A stretch of 64,000 bases of DNA from Cytophagaceae bacterium (GCA_025455005.1 JALONH010000011.1:1-64000), one strand, 5' to 3'. Shown: positions 1 to 9,760, numbered from the stretch's first letter. The notes: generated by a model not told the origin, from the letters alone. A program made the numbers and translations.

Positions 1-242
1 CGCTTCCAATTTTTAATAGTAGCAGTAAAAAACACCGGATGATGTTGTATTATTTCCATAGCAAAGTAATAATAAAAAAATTATTACACATTAACTACAT
101 TGAGCTGTTGGTCGTTGACACAACAGCGGAAGCTGCGGTGCTTAGGAAAAAGAAGATAGTCACCAACAGCGGAGACAGAGGTGCTTAGGAAAAAGTAGAT
201 AGCTACCAACAGCGGAGGAAAAAATCAGTAGCGCATTCTTTT
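1..242. other. Left-edge non-coding stretch
   Basis: I see no convincing reading frame, RNA gene or mobile-element end here. The first 100 bases are A/T-rich. A short inverted repeat (GCTGTTG near 105, CAACAGC at 121) leads into a 43-bp tandem repeat listed separately. A gene could end just left of the window, which cannot be judged from here. Confidence 0.6.
121..216. repeat. 43-bp imperfect tandem repeat, about 2.3 copies
   Basis: The ten-base word CAACAGCGGA starts at 121, 164 and 207, exactly 43 bases apart. Copies one and two also share GGTGCTTAGGAAAAAG and a GATAG tail; copy three decays after its first 12 or so bases. A period of 43 is not a multiple of three, so this is unlikely to be a coding repeat. 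It lies just upstream of the small ORF at 270-497. Function unknown. Confidence 0.75.
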
Positions 243-269
243 TTGCCTAATGCAGCAACTTTTGTTCGT

Positions 270-497
270 ATGTACCCTATAAACAAAAAACCAAATTATT
301 ATCTATTAAAACTCGAAAGTATTCCGTATGGTTCCAATTATAGCGATTTCATATTTATTAAAATCATGTATGACCAAAACTTGAGTTCGGACTATGTCCA
401 ACTATACTTGATTCCTCAAAATAACTGGTCAGAATCGACTCCATTAAACAGACAAGATCTCGTAAATGCCGGATTAGTAAGATTTAGTATAATGTAA
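270..497 (+). CDS. Small hypothetical protein (75 aa)
   Basis: I do not recognise this protein. The frame is open from a TTG at 243, but the first ATG, at 270, gives 75 residues beginning MYPINKKPNYYLL. It is rich in Tyr, Asn, Ile and Leu, has no signal peptide or membrane segment, and shows no known motif. It could be the surviving C-terminal piece of a longer gene, since the repeat-bearing sequence just upstream is non-coding. It converges on hemE with a strong hairpin between the two stop codons, which argues weakly for a real transcription unit. Low confidence. Confidence 0.35.
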   Translation: MYPINKKPNYYLLKLESIPYGSNYSDFIFIKIMYDQNLSSDYVQLYLIPQNNWSESTPLNRQDLVNAGLVRFSIM

Positions 498-506
498 CGT
501 ATTTTA

Positions 507-537
507 ATACTACACCTCTTTACAAGAGGTGTAGTAT
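507..537. terminator. Bidirectional hairpin between small ORF and hemE
   Basis: A perfect 14-bp inverted repeat (ATACTACACCTCTT and its complement) with a 3-base loop lies between two convergent stop codons. There is no long T-run on either side, so rho-independent activity is probable rather than certain. Confidence 0.7.
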
Positions 538-550
538 ACGTTAGTTCATC

Positions 551-1582
551 TTATCTTTTACTCAATTCCTTTACCGCATCTACAAAAAACTTCACTTTGC
601 TTTTCTCTGTATCCGGATACAATCCGTGACCTAAATTGGCAATATGTTTATTTGGACCAAAAGCATCTAACATTTCTTTCGTCTTTTGATAAATTTTATC
701 TTCCGGCAAATACAAAGCACACGGATCCATATTACCCTGTAACACTTTATTCGGCCCTACCATCTTTCTAGATTCCTGAATATCCATATTCCAATCCAAG
801 CCTACTGTTTCACATGGAAACTGGGCAAATTCATCTCGAATAAAAAAAGCACCTTTTGAAAAAACGGTTCTAGGAACGTGTGGAACGTCCTCACAAATTT
901 GTTTTATATAAGGCAATGAAAATTCTTTATATTGATCCGGTGGTAATATACCGGCCCATGAATCAAATATTTGAACTAAAGCAGCACCTGCATCTATTTG
1001 CCGCTTAATATAAGTTGTAGTGGCCCGAGTAATTTTTTCTAATAATGCATGTGCTACTACCGGTTCATTGTACAAAAATCGACGAGCCTTGGAAAATGTT
1101 TTAGAGCCATGCCCTTCAATCATATATGCTAAAATGGTAAACGGTGCTCCTGCAAAACCAATCAAAGGAACTCTACCTTTAAGTTCTTTGAACGTTATAT
1201 CGATAGCATCGTAAACATATTGTAAGTGATCGGCTGCCTCTTCTGCCAATAAGCGGTCTACGTCCGATTTGTTTTGTATTACATTAGGAAAATAAGGCCC
1301 CCGAGCTTCTTGCATTTCATACGGCAAACCCATGGCTTCCGGAATGACTAAAATATCCGAGAAAATAATCGCAGCATCTACACCTAATATATCGACCGGT
1401 TGTATCGTCACCTCTGCGGCTAATTCCGGTGTGGTACATAATTCTATAAAACCACTTAATTTTTCTCGAACGGCTCGGTATTCCGGTAACACCCTTCCGG
1501 CTTGACGCATTAACCAAACCGGTGTTCGTTCTGTTTCCTCCCCTCTAGCAGCCCTTATAAGGATATCGTTTTGATACTTCAT
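551..1582 (-). CDS. hemE: Uroporphyrinogen decarboxylase
   Basis: This enzyme removes the four acetate carboxyls of uroporphyrinogen III to give coproporphyrinogen III in cytosolic haem synthesis. The 343 residues match the family length. Visible signatures are [14 protein letters not shown] near the N-terminus, the catalytic-Asp segment [33 protein letters not shown] and the C-terminal LGHGLYPDT. The start is an ATG, and a TATCTTTG element ends four bases before it. It stands apart from the upstream CotH-type gene by 43 bases, and the haem gene hemB lies 48 kb away in this window. The identification is secure. Confidence 0.97.
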   Translation of the reverse strand: MKYQNDILIRAARGEETERTPVWLMRQAGRVLPEYRAVREKLSGFIELCTTPELAAEVTIQPVDILGVDAAIIFSDILVIPEAMGLPYEMQEARGPYFPNVIQNKSDVDRLLAEEAADHLQYVYDAIDITFKELKGRVPLIGFAGAPFTILAYMIEGHGSKTFSKARRFLYNEPVVAHALLEKITRATTTYIKRQIDAGAALVQIFDSWAGILPPDQYKEFSLPYIKQICEDVPHVPRTVFSKGAFFIRDEFAQFPCETVGLDWNMDIQESRKMVGPNKVLQGNMDPCALYLPEDKIYQKTKEMLDAFGPNKHIANLGHGLYPDTEKSKVKFFVDAVKELSKR

Positions 1583-1586
1583 GTTT

Positions 1587-1614
1587 CAAAGATATAAAAT
1601 ATCCCTTAAAGGGA
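1587..1614 (-). promoter_or_regulatory. Putative hemE -7 box with adjacent palindrome
   Basis: On the minus strand TATCTTTG (1587-1594) fits the Bacteroidota -7 consensus TAnnTTTG and lies only four bases before the ATG, implying a very short or absent leader. Just upstream is the palindrome TCCCTT-A-AAGGGA (1602-1614), where an operator could sit. I found no TTG at the usual 19-20-base spacing. Confidence 0.4.
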
Positions 1615-1625
1615 AATAGACCAAG

Positions 1626-4600
1626 CTACAATCCATGGTGTTGTACTATAATCTTTCGGACCAAGGTGTTAGTCCCTATTTGTATACGAACAAGATACAT
1701 ACCGGCGGGCAAAGATCTAATAGGAATTTCGGTAATAGTTGAATGCATTTCCGGACTTATATAAACCAACCGACCATCTACCGTTTCTATTTGATAGGTA
1801 AACGGTTCAAGATCTTGCGTTTGTATATACAATATATCTGACACCGGATTCGGATAAAGAGTAAACGCATGGAACTGAACCGGATCTACGGACGAGGTTA
1901 CACAACCGAGCAATGAAGCTCGTCCCGGAGTACCTTCCATACATCCTACTTCCCATGAACTCGAAAGTGCGGGTGGAGCAGTTGGGTTAACCAACTGAAT
2001 GGTATAACCGGTACCGTTGCCTTCAATAGGCCAAGGCATTTGATTGGAATAACTAAACGACAAATAGGTGGCGCCTGTAGGGGTAATCAGTTCTATCTTT
2101 TCTCCTTCATTTGACCAATCAAAACCTATTGGGCCAATAGCGTTTCCTATTGTTGGATGTCGTTGTTGAAATAAAGTAGCATCTGAATATAAAACAAGAT
2201 ACCCACTTGCCGGAACTACTGTACCTTGTGGAATTACAAAGGAATGATACGTTTTACTATCTCTAATTTTCCATAAGGATAGATCCATAGAAGTTGACCC
2301 ATAATTATGCAACTCTACCCAATCACCTGAATTTTTAAAAAGAGATGAACGGTAATTTATTTCGCTTACTGCAATACGAACGGGTTGGGCAACTCCGGTA
2401 AAGTTTGCCGTAATCGTTTGTGAAAGATTACTAATATTTAGAATCAACCGATTTGTTGAACTATTATTACTTGGTAGACCCGGAATAGACCAATGACTAA
2501 ACGTACAACCGGGAGCAGGGAGAACCGTAATCGTTACCGGAACTCCATCAAAATAAACTCCGGTCCAAGGATAACTACTAGGAACAACAGAATTAATTTG
2601 AATAGTGCCGGATCCTGCGGGTAATACTTGTAGTGTCACATCGACCTGTTTGACTAATTGAAATTGTGCTCTTATTTCATTCCGAGCGATAGGGACACGT
2701 GCAGTATAAAAATCATCTGCCTCTCGAACCGCATTATCAAAGTTTTTCCAACGATTCCATCGAATACTATGTTCTTCCATTTCTTCATCGATAGTATCTT
2801 TTAAAGCATACAGGTAACGATCTAAAAAAGTAGGTTGAAAAACGGTATTTAACAAATCGGCATATCGGTTGACAAAACGATTTCGAAACGGTATATAATC
2901 CAACATATTTTTAAAAATATCGGTAACCGGATTTTTTGTGGCATCATCTGAATCTACCACATTAGACAAGGCATTATACGTAACTTCACTTAAATCATAT
3001 ATGCCTAAACTTAAATCGGTATCCCATAGTATCATCCTCCACTTTCGATTGCCTTCTCGATCTCTCCAATACTTTACATTGTTCTGTGGCCAATCCCAAT
3101 TCGATATAAAAATTTGAGCTGCATAATAATCAACCAGATTATCTAAATCAAAACTATCGGCAACCACTTTATAATTGGCTTCCTGTGATAAATCTCTATT
3201 AGTAGCCCACCATTGTAAATCCCATATATTGTTCGTACCCTCCAACGCTGTCCCCCATGTTTCTGTCAAGTCAATTCGTTCAGCGTCGATACCGGAATTA
3301 TCTTCTACAAAATGCTCGTTTATCTTTTCCCGCAGATTTAAAATACCCCAATACTCTCCGTTGATAAATACTGCTGTCGGACGAAAATCCTGATAATCCA
3401 GATTGGTATTCGCACCTATTGCTTTGTGAATAAAGCCATCCCGAAAATGCATATAATTAAAATCACCACCGGAGTTACGTAAAACGATTTGAGTAAAATC
3501 AGTAATATCTTTATCCGGGAAAAATGGATGTGAAAAATCACCATCGCCAAACTGTTGATAGGCTTTTAATACAAAACTTTTTTGGTCATTGGCTCGAGAA
3601 TAGTTACCCGAAATACGTAAAGCAGCATCTTGATTAATGTATCGAAGCGTATTGGTTTCAAAATATTCTACATGTATCGGTATTTCCGTTTCTTCCCAAA
3701 AATTAGCTCCAAAGTAAGGTGCATTCGGTTCTGCATCCGGTCCCATCATATAAATGCCCGTTACCGGATCAAAGAGTAAAGCCGGTGTAGTACTAATCGA
3801 AAATACAGGGATTGATGTTGACTTATTCAACAAATAAGTAGAAGTAAAAACAGAACGAGGCGGACCTAAGGATGAAAAACAAGCCGCTCGAATAACGGTT
3901 GTGCCCGTGATTAAAATAGGGGAAACATAGAGAGGAGAGCTAATATTGGGAATACTACCATCTACCGTATACCGAATCACCGCAGATCCGCTTAAAGCAA
4001 TACTAACCGATCCGGTATAGAATCCGGCCGGTAAAGAAAACCGAATGGAATCTCTACAATAATCATCGAAGGACTGTACTGCACTATTGGCCATTCCAGG
4101 AGTCGGTGTACTAAAGTATTTCCTGGTCGATTGCCCATTAGGTAAAGATCCATAGCTATGATCCGTCATCATGGAAGGTAAGACCAACTGATCTACTAGT
4201 GCCCCGGAAGACGTCCGTATAGTGAGCGATTCACCGGAGGAAAGCTTAAAATTACTATGTAAGGGAAGTGTAGTGGAGAGATTAAACCAGGAAGGGGTAG
4301 GTCGATACGTCACAGTAGTATTTTTAATTCCAAAGCTTAAAAAAGGACGTGCCGTTATATCACTGGACGTCGCATTTATATTGTATACTTGAATAGCTAA
4401 TACGTTCATTCCATTTCGTAAGGCCATTCGTAACGTATCTAGGGAAATTATCTTTAACTCCGGCAATCCTCCTGTATACATTACTGCTTCCCTACTGTTG
4501 GTTGCTACAGAAGTAAAATTTGGAACGGAGGGAACATTCGAGCGTGCAATTGGGATGCCATTTAAAAATGCTATATAACCATCATCATAATCTATATGGA

Positions 4601-5132
4601 AAGCTGCTGCTGAAATCAACGATGTATCTGAAACAGAAAATTCATGGCGAAGGTATACCCTAGAAGTTCCATTTGGGAGAATAGTATTATCATCCGCATC
4701 GCCTAAACCTACACCTCCGGTTCCTGTACTCCATAATCCATTCGTAAAGCCGGCCAACTTCCAACTTGCAGGAGGCTCTGAACTAGGTACGATGTATTGC
4801 CATGTATCGGATTCCATTACGGCCGTTTCCCAATGGTCAACATGTCGAAATCTATTTTTTTCTGAACAATAAATGAGTTGATAAGAACCCGGGAGTAATG
4901 AAACAGAGGGAATCCTCCATTTAAACGGTAGGGCACCATTATCAGATATAAAATAATTACTTAAATCCTCTACTTGAGAACCTGCATTGTATAACTCTAT
5001 CCAATCGGGATAGTCTCCATCTTCATCTGATATAATGGTAGTATTAGAAGCACAACTTTCATTTATTTTAATTTGAGCTATACCTTGGATATTTAACCAA
5101 AGAATGGAAAACAGAATACAGAGACGAGCCAT
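1626..5132 (-). CDS. Secreted CotH-kinase-like protein with lamin-tail domains and T9SS sorting domain
   Basis: A 1168-aa exported protein. A signal peptide (about residues 1-19) is followed by a lamin-tail domain (about 20-110, with DYPDWIELYN), a beta-rich region, a chitobiase/hexosaminidase C-terminal-like segment (about 365-435, IRYTVDGSIP), a CotH domain (about 440-800), a divergent InlB-type repeat (about 835-905), a second lamin-tail domain (about 915-1040) and a type IX C-terminal sorting domain (YPNPVSDILYI ... GMYLVRI). The CotH signatures NNVKYW and WDTDLSLG are intact; in studied CotH proteins such residues support atypical protein-kinase activity on secreted proteins. The substrate here is unknown. 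It is probably monocistronic: a terminator precedes it and 43 bases separate it from hemE. Confidence 0.85.
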   Translation of the reverse strand: MARLCILFSILWLNIQGIAQIKINESCASNTTIISDEDGDYPDWIELYNAGSQVEDLSNYFISDNGALPFKWRIPSVSLLPGSYQLIYCSEKNRFRHVDHWETAVMESDTWQYIVPSSEPPASWKLAGFTNGLWSTGTGGVGLGDADDNTILPNGTSRVYLRHEFSVSDTSLISAAAFHIDYDDGYIAFLNGIPIARSNVPSVPNFTSVATNSREAVMYTGGLPELKIISLDTLRMALRNGMNVLAIQVYNINATSSDITARPFLSFGIKNTTVTYRPTPSWFNLSTTLPLHSNFKLSSGESLTIRTSSGALVDQLVLPSMMTDHSYGSLPNGQSTRKYFSTPTPGMANSAVQSFDDYCRDSIRFSLPAGFYTGSVSIALSGSAVIRYTVDGSIPNISSPLYVSPILITGTTVIRAACFSSLGPPRSVFTSTYLLNKSTSIPVFSISTTPALLFDPVTGIYMMGPDAEPNAPYFGANFWEETEIPIHVEYFETNTLRYINQDAALRISGNYSRANDQKSFVLKAYQQFGDGDFSHPFFPDKDITDFTQIVLRNSGGDFNYMHFRDGFIHKAIGANTNLDYQDFRPTAVFINGEYWGILNLREKINEHFVEDNSGIDAERIDLTETWGTALEGTNNIWDLQWWATNRDLSQEANYKVVADSFDLDNLVDYYAAQIFISNWDWPQNNVKYWRDREGNRKWRMILWDTDLSLGIYDLSEVTYNALSNVVDSDDATKNPVTDIFKNMLDYIPFRNRFVNRYADLLNTVFQPTFLDRYLYALKDTIDEEMEEHSIRWNRWKNFDNAVREADDFYTARVPIARNEIRAQFQLVKQVDVTLQVLPAGSGTIQINSVVPSSYPWTGVYFDGVPVTITVLPAPGCTFSHWSIPGLPSNNSSTNRLILNISNLSQTITANFTGVAQPVRIAVSEINYRSSLFKNSGDWVELHNYGSTSMDLSLWKIRDSKTYHSFVIPQGTVVPASGYLVLYSDATLFQQRHPTIGNAIGPIGFDWSNEGEKIELITPTGATYLSFSYSNQMPWPIEGNGTGYTIQLVNPTAPPALSSSWEVGCMEGTPGRASLLGCVTSSVDPVQFHAFTLYPNPVSDILYIQTQDLEPFTYQIETVDGRLVYISPEMHSTITEIPIRSLPAGMYLVRIQIGTNTLVRKIIVQHHGL

Positions 5133-5173
5133 ATTCTAAAAATATAAAATATTATTGGATAAATTAAATAAAA

Positions 5174-5198
5174 AAAGCAGGTAAAAGATACCTGCTTT
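5174..5198 (-). terminator. Rho-independent terminator of the lysS-pheA-aminotransferase operon
   Basis: A 10-bp stem (AAAGCAGGTA / TACCTGCTTT) with a 5-base loop; on the minus strand it is followed by a run of T residues. It lies 18 bases past the aminotransferase stop codon. Confidence 0.85.
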
Positions 5199-5215
5199 CA
5201 GTTGTTACTAGACGT

Positions 5216-6397
5216 TTATTTTTTGGAAGCTACATACTGTTCAATCCGTTCACCGGCTTGAATAATTTTTTCCATAGGAACACATAACGATGCTCTTAAA
5301 TAACCTTTACCACCGGCCCCGAATATTTCACCGGGTGTAAAAAACACAGAAGCTTGATATAACAACTCATCTACAAATGCCGGAATATCAGAAATGGAAC
5401 TAGTCTTTTTAGGCTTACACCAAACAAACAAACCCACTTGATTACGATCAAATTCAAAACCGAGAGTATCAAGTAATTCAAATATTTTCTCTCGACGGTC
5501 ATGGTATACCTTATTTCTTTCTTCATGCCATTCTGTAGTATTTTGAAAGGCTTTAATCGCTGCTTTTTGTATACCTAAAAACATCCCGCTGTCTATATTA
5601 CTCTTAACAGCTAAGGCCGCAGTAAGATACGCTTCGTCTCCAACCATCATCCCGACTCTCCATCCGGCCATGTTATGGGATTTACTTAATGAATTCAACT
5701 CGATCGCTACCTCTTCTGCTCCCGGCAAACTCAAAATACTAAATGGTTTTTGTTTGTTTAAAACCAAACTATAGGGATTATCAAAACAAAGTAGTATTCG
5801 ATGCCGTTTTGCAAATTCGATTAAAGGCAACAAGCGATCCGGATTAGCCTCTGCTCCGGTGGGCATGTGTGGGTAATTTAACCACATCATCTTCACTTTG
5901 CTCAAATCCATGGATTCAAGCGCTTGTATTGTCGGATGCCAGTCTTCTGATTCTTCTAATGTATACTTCCGCACAACAGCACCTATTAGAGTACTCAAAG
6001 AAGTATAGGTAGGATAGCCGGGATCCGGCACCAGCACTTCATCACCGGGATTTAAAAATGCCATTGATATGTGAAGTATACCTTCCTTTGAACCCATTAA
6101 AGGCAAGATCTCTTTATTCGAATCTAAGGATACACCATAGGTAGAAGCATAGAAAGTAGCCATCGCTTCGCGTAACTCCGGTATACCTCTATAAGGTTGA
6201 TATCCGTGAGATGGAGCAGCAGAAGATGTTACAATTAAAGCCTCTATTGTTTCGGTGGAGGGAGCCAAATCGGGACTTCCAATACCAAAACTGATGACAT
6301 TTTTGCCCGCTTTATTTAATCGAGCGATCTCTTCTAATTTTTTTACGAAATAATATTCCTTTACTGTGGAAAGCCTATCGGCTGCTGGAATAATCAT
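5216..6397 (-). CDS. Class I/II aminotransferase, probably for aromatic amino acids
   Basis: A PLP-dependent fold-type I aminotransferase, 393 aa from the ATG at 6397 (a TTG two codons earlier is a less likely start). The PLP lysine lies in ELNSLSKSHNMAGWRVG. The N-terminal FGIGSPDLAPS and the PDPGYPTYTSL motif resemble LL-diaminopimelate and aspartate aminotransferases. It overlaps the 3' end of pheA by 23 bases, so it is translationally coupled to a phenylalanine-pathway enzyme. The likely role is therefore transamination of phenylpyruvate or prephenate. That role is inferred from position; a diaminopimelate or aspartate role cannot be excluded. Confidence 0.85.
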   Translation of the reverse strand: MIIPAADRLSTVKEYYFVKKLEEIARLNKAGKNVISFGIGSPDLAPSTETIEALIVTSSAAPSHGYQPYRGIPELREAMATFYASTYGVSLDSNKEILPLMGSKEGILHISMAFLNPGDEVLVPDPGYPTYTSLSTLIGAVVRKYTLEESEDWHPTIQALESMDLSKVKMMWLNYPHMPTGAEANPDRLLPLIEFAKRHRILLCFDNPYSLVLNKQKPFSILSLPGAEEVAIELNSLSKSHNMAGWRVGMMVGDEAYLTAALAVKSNIDSGMFLGIQKAAIKAFQNTTEWHEERNKVYHDRREKIFELLDTLGFEFDRNQVGLFVWCKPKKTSSISDIPAFVDELLYQASVFFTPGEIFGAGGKGYLRASLCVPMEKIIQAGERIEQYVASKK

Positions 6398-7220
6398 GCA
6401 CAAAGTCTCCTTTTATATATTCACCCAATACAGTTAAATCTTCTACTAATGAATTGATAGCAATACTTTTTTTAAAAGTTTCGTATTCCTTCCATTCACA
6501 ATCTACATAAAATCGATAGGCATTTACTTGACCAAAAACAGGTAAGGATTGTATTTTGGATAAGTTGACACCATTATCTACTATTATTTTTAACACTTCC
6601 GCTAACGCACCTACCTTATCTGCTAATCGAAAACTAATCGTCGCTTTATTCGCCTCTTTTATGCGTTTCTTTTTATCTGTGGTTAAAATAAAAAAACGAG
6701 TAAAGTTTTCTTTATAAGTTTCAATACTTTCTTTTTCCAATAATTTTAAGCCGTATATCTCAGCAGCATATTTACTAGCAATAGCCGCTGTGTCTTTGAT
6801 ATTATTCTCCAGAATATATTTTGCACTATCGGCTGTATCATGGTATTCTTTCCGAACCCAATCCGGATGTTGTAATAAATAGTCTTCACACTGATTTAAT
6901 GCCATATAGTGAGACATCACATATTTCACATCCGACTTTTTGGATTCCGGATGCACCATGATATATTGCTTAATTCCTAAATAGACCTCCCCTATGATTT
7001 GTAATTGATACTCTTGTATCAACGCATAATTTGTAAGTATCGAAGCAGCTATGGAATTTTCAATCGCCATAACAGCATAATCAACGGAATCATTATGCTT
7101 TAACTCTTCACATAAGATTCTAAATCCGGAACATTCAGTTATCTGAATGCCTTCTCCAAAATGATACCGCGCTGCTATATCATGAAAAGATCCACGCCCA
7201 CCTTGAATCGCTATATTCAT
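6375..7220 (-). CDS. pheA: Prephenate dehydratase with ACT domain
   Basis: Converts prephenate to phenylpyruvate, the committed step to phenylalanine. The 281 residues comprise a periplasmic-binding-like catalytic part (about 1-180, with AIQGGRGSFH, the family's Ser-His segment as SHYMALNQC and the TRF motif in ENFTRFFIL) and a C-terminal ACT domain (about 195-270), the usual phenylalanine sensor. The ACT motif usually written ESRP reads IQSLP here. I chose the ATG at 7220, two bases after the lysS stop codon, over an upstream in-frame TTG inside lysS. No chorismate mutase is fused, because that activity is on the DAHP synthase gene at 13854-14957. Confidence 0.95.
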   Translation of the reverse strand: MNIAIQGGRGSFHDIAARYHFGEGIQITECSGFRILCEELKHNDSVDYAVMAIENSIAASILTNYALIQEYQLQIIGEVYLGIKQYIMVHPESKKSDVKYVMSHYMALNQCEDYLLQHPDWVRKEYHDTADSAKYILENNIKDTAAIASKYAAEIYGLKLLEKESIETYKENFTRFFILTTDKKKRIKEANKATISFRLADKVGALAEVLKIIVDNGVNLSKIQSLPVFGQVNAYRFYVDCEWKEYETFKKSIAINSLVEDLTVLGEYIKGDFVHDYSSSR

Positions 7221-7222
7221 GT

Positions 7223-8950
7223 TTATGCTTGCCAACTCTTTACTTCGTCAATAGTAGGATTAGGAATGTCCAACTTCATCTTCTTACGTAACCCACAGAC
7301 GTCATTAAATAATTTATTGGGGTTAGCACTTTTAACTTGTTCTTTTGTTGTGATACCTAATTTTTGTAATAACGGTAATAACTCCGGTCGAACACCTTCC
7401 AAACCGGCATCTTCTGTAACGACTCCACCGGTGTTCACTTCAGGTCGCATTTGAGGGAAAAACAATACATCTTGGATAGACGGTGAATTAGTCATAATCA
7501 TACTTAATCGATCAATCCCTATTCCTAAGCCGGCTGTCGGAGGCATACCATATTCTAATGCACGTAAGAAATCTTCATCCAATACCATGCTTTCGCTATC
7601 GCCTCGTTTACCTAACTCCAACTGCTCCTCAAATCGTTGACGTTGGTCGATAGGGTCATTTAATTCAGAAAAAGAATTACAAATCTCTTTCCCGTTACAT
7701 ATCGCTTCAAAGCGCTCTACCAGACCCTCTTTACTTCTGTGTTTTTTTGCCAGAGGGGACATTTCAACCGGATAGTCCGTAATAAACGTTGGTTGAATTA
7801 ATTTTGGCTCACACGTAGCACCAAATATTTCATCAATGAGTTTTCCTTTACCCATCGAGGCATCTATTTCAATTCCTAATTCCGCACACGTACGTTTTAA
7901 CTCCGATTCATCCATTGCACTGATATCAATACCGGTGAAATGTTGAATAGCTTCGAACATGGTAAATCGTTTCCATGGTCGTTGGAAACTGATCGTATGT
8001 TCGCCCACTTTTACTTCGGTCGTTCCATGTAAAGCTAATGCTACTTTTTCGATCATTTCTTCCACCAAATCCATCATCCAATAATAATCCTTATAGGCTA
8101 CATATAGCTCTACTTGTGTAAATTCCGGATTATGAAAGCGAGACATACCCTCGTTTCTGAAATCTTTAGAAAATTCATATACACCGTCAAATCCACCGAC
8201 AATGAGACGTTTTAAGTACAACTCGTTTGCAATACGTAGATATAATGTCATATCTAATGTATTATGATGTGTTTTGAATGGTCGTGCTGCAGCCCCTCCA
8301 TATAAGGGTTGTAAAATAGGAGTTTCTACTTCTAAATAACCCTTATTGTTCAAATACTCGCGCATGGTGTTTACTAAGCGCGTACGTTTGATAAAGGTGT
8401 CTTTCACTTGAGGATTTACTATTAAATCTACATAGCGCATACGATAACGTTGTTCCGGATCGGTAAAAGCATCATACGTTTTTTTATTCCCTTCTGCATC
8501 TTCTACTTCTTTTGGCATCGGTAGTGGACGCAATGCCTTAGATAAAATTTTAAAAGAAGTTACATGGATGGTAATTTCCCCCGTTTGCGTTGTAAATACA
8601 TAACCGGATACCCCTATGATATCCCCAATCCCTACTAACTTTTTGAAAACCGTATTGTAAAGAGTTTTATCTTCATCCGGACACAAATCATCTCTCCTAA
8701 AATATACTTGAATACGTCCTGTAGAATCCTGTATCTCCGCAAACGAGGCATTACCCATTATGCGACGGGTCATTACTCTTCCGGCAATAGCAACATTCTT
8801 ATAATCTAATTTTTGCTGTTCGTAGTGGTCATGTATGTTCTTAGCCGTTACATTCACTTCAAAAAGTTCTGCAGGATAAGGCGCAATGCCCATTGTCAGT
8901 AATTCTTCTCTTTCTTGGCGACGAACCAGTTCTTGTTCACTTAATTGCAT
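7223..8950 (-). CDS. lysS: Lysyl-tRNA synthetase, class II
   Basis: Charges tRNA-Lys. The 575 residues contain an N-terminal OB-fold anticodon-binding domain (about 55-165, [14 protein letters not shown]), class II motif 2 ([18 protein letters not shown]) and motif 3 ([13 protein letters not shown]). After the catalytic core, which ends near LFFPQMRPE, about 70 extra residues follow ([20 protein letters not shown] and beyond). This makes the protein longer than the roughly 505-residue E. coli enzyme. Such tails occur in Bacteroidota LysS to my knowledge, with no assigned role. It is first in an operon with pheA and an aminotransferase. Confidence 0.97.
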   Translation of the reverse strand: MQLSEQELVRRQEREELLTMGIAPYPAELFEVNVTAKNIHDHYEQQKLDYKNVAIAGRVMTRRIMGNASFAEIQDSTGRIQVYFRRDDLCPDEDKTLYNTVFKKLVGIGDIIGVSGYVFTTQTGEITIHVTSFKILSKALRPLPMPKEVEDAEGNKKTYDAFTDPEQRYRMRYVDLIVNPQVKDTFIKRTRLVNTMREYLNNKGYLEVETPILQPLYGGAAARPFKTHHNTLDMTLYLRIANELYLKRLIVGGFDGVYEFSKDFRNEGMSRFHNPEFTQVELYVAYKDYYWMMDLVEEMIEKVALALHGTTEVKVGEHTISFQRPWKRFTMFEAIQHFTGIDISAMDESELKRTCAELGIEIDASMGKGKLIDEIFGATCEPKLIQPTFITDYPVEMSPLAKKHRSKEGLVERFEAICNGKEICNSFSELNDPIDQRQRFEEQLELGKRGDSESMVLDEDFLRALEYGMPPTAGLGIGIDRLSMIMTNSPSIQDVLFFPQMRPEVNTGGVVTEDAGLEGVRPELLPLLQKLGITTKEQVKSANPNKLFNDVCGLRKKMKLDIPNPTIDEVKSWQA

Positions 8951-8974
8951 GATTGCTCTTTAATATTAGGATTG

Positions 8975-8982
8975 CAAAAATA
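8975..8982 (-). promoter_or_regulatory. Putative -7 box of the lysS operon
   Basis: Minus-strand TATTTTTG matches TAnnTTTG and lies 24 bases before the lysS ATG. No TTG was seen at the expected upstream spacing, so only the -7 half is supported. Confidence 0.4.
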
Positions 8983-9073
8983 CGATTTTATAAATAATTT
9001 GGAGGATAAAATCAGGTATTCCTAAAGGATTATTTTAATTGAAAATCAATCGCTTACTAAATAACTCAGATTT

Positions 9074-9760
9074 ATGACCAAAATTGCAGTAGTACTTTCC
9101 GGATGTGGCGTCTATGATGGCGCTGAAATTCATGAATCTGTTTTAACCTTATTAGCCTTGGAAGAAGCCGGCTTTTCGTATCAATGTTTTGCCCCCAATC
9201 GAACGCAATACCATGTTATCAACCACCTGACGGGGGATACTCAATCGGAACAACGTAACATTTTAGTAGAAGCGGCTCGAATTGCTCGAGGTTCTATCTT
9301 AGAATTGAATGCTTTAGACGCCTCCTACGATGCGCTTATTTTACCCGGAGGATTTGGAACCGCCAAAAACTTTACGACATGGGCAGTGGATGGCCCTTCC
9401 GGAATTATACAAGATGATATCAAAGCTATTATTTTACACTTTATACAAGCCCAAAAACCTATAGTAGCATTATGTATGTCCCCTACTACCATTGCAAAAG
9501 CACTGGAAGGCACTTCTTATTCACCCATCCTTAGTACCGGTACGAGTGCGGCACCTTCCCCATATGACATTCAAAGCATTCATAATGGAATGGAATCTAT
9601 AGGTACACAGACTGTACCTACTACTATTCAAGAGGTTTCAGTTGATTCTGAATTAAAGATTATCAGTTGCCCTTGTTATATGATGGAAGGAACAATAGTT
9701 GACGTTAAAAAAGGGATTGATCAAGCGATTACAACTTTAAAAGGATTCCTAGTTCGTTAA
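9074..9760 (+). CDS. elbB: ElbB-family glyoxalase-like protein (DJ-1/PfpI superfamily)
   Basis: A 228-aa cytosolic protein of the DJ-1/PfpI class I glutamine-amidotransferase-like fold. It carries the ElbB hallmarks: the N-terminal VLSGCGVYDGAEIHE, the elbow PGGFGTAKN and the putative nucleophile Cys in IVALCMSP. E. coli ElbB was named for an effect on isoprenoid output and has weak glyoxalase III activity; the physiological substrate is unsettled. It has its own upstream region divergent from lysS. Its stop codon overlaps the convergent MATE gene stop by four bases with no room for a terminator. Confidence 0.92.
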   Translation: MTKIAVVLSGCGVYDGAEIHESVLTLLALEEAGFSYQCFAPNRTQYHVINHLTGDTQSEQRNILVEAARIARGSILELNALDASYDALILPGGFGTAKNFTTWAVDGPSGIIQDDIKAIILHFIQAQKPIVALCMSPTTIAKALEGTSYSPILSTGTSAAPSPYDIQSIHNGMESIGTQTVPTTIQEVSVDSELKIISCPCYMMEGTIVDVKKGIDQAITTLKGFLVR

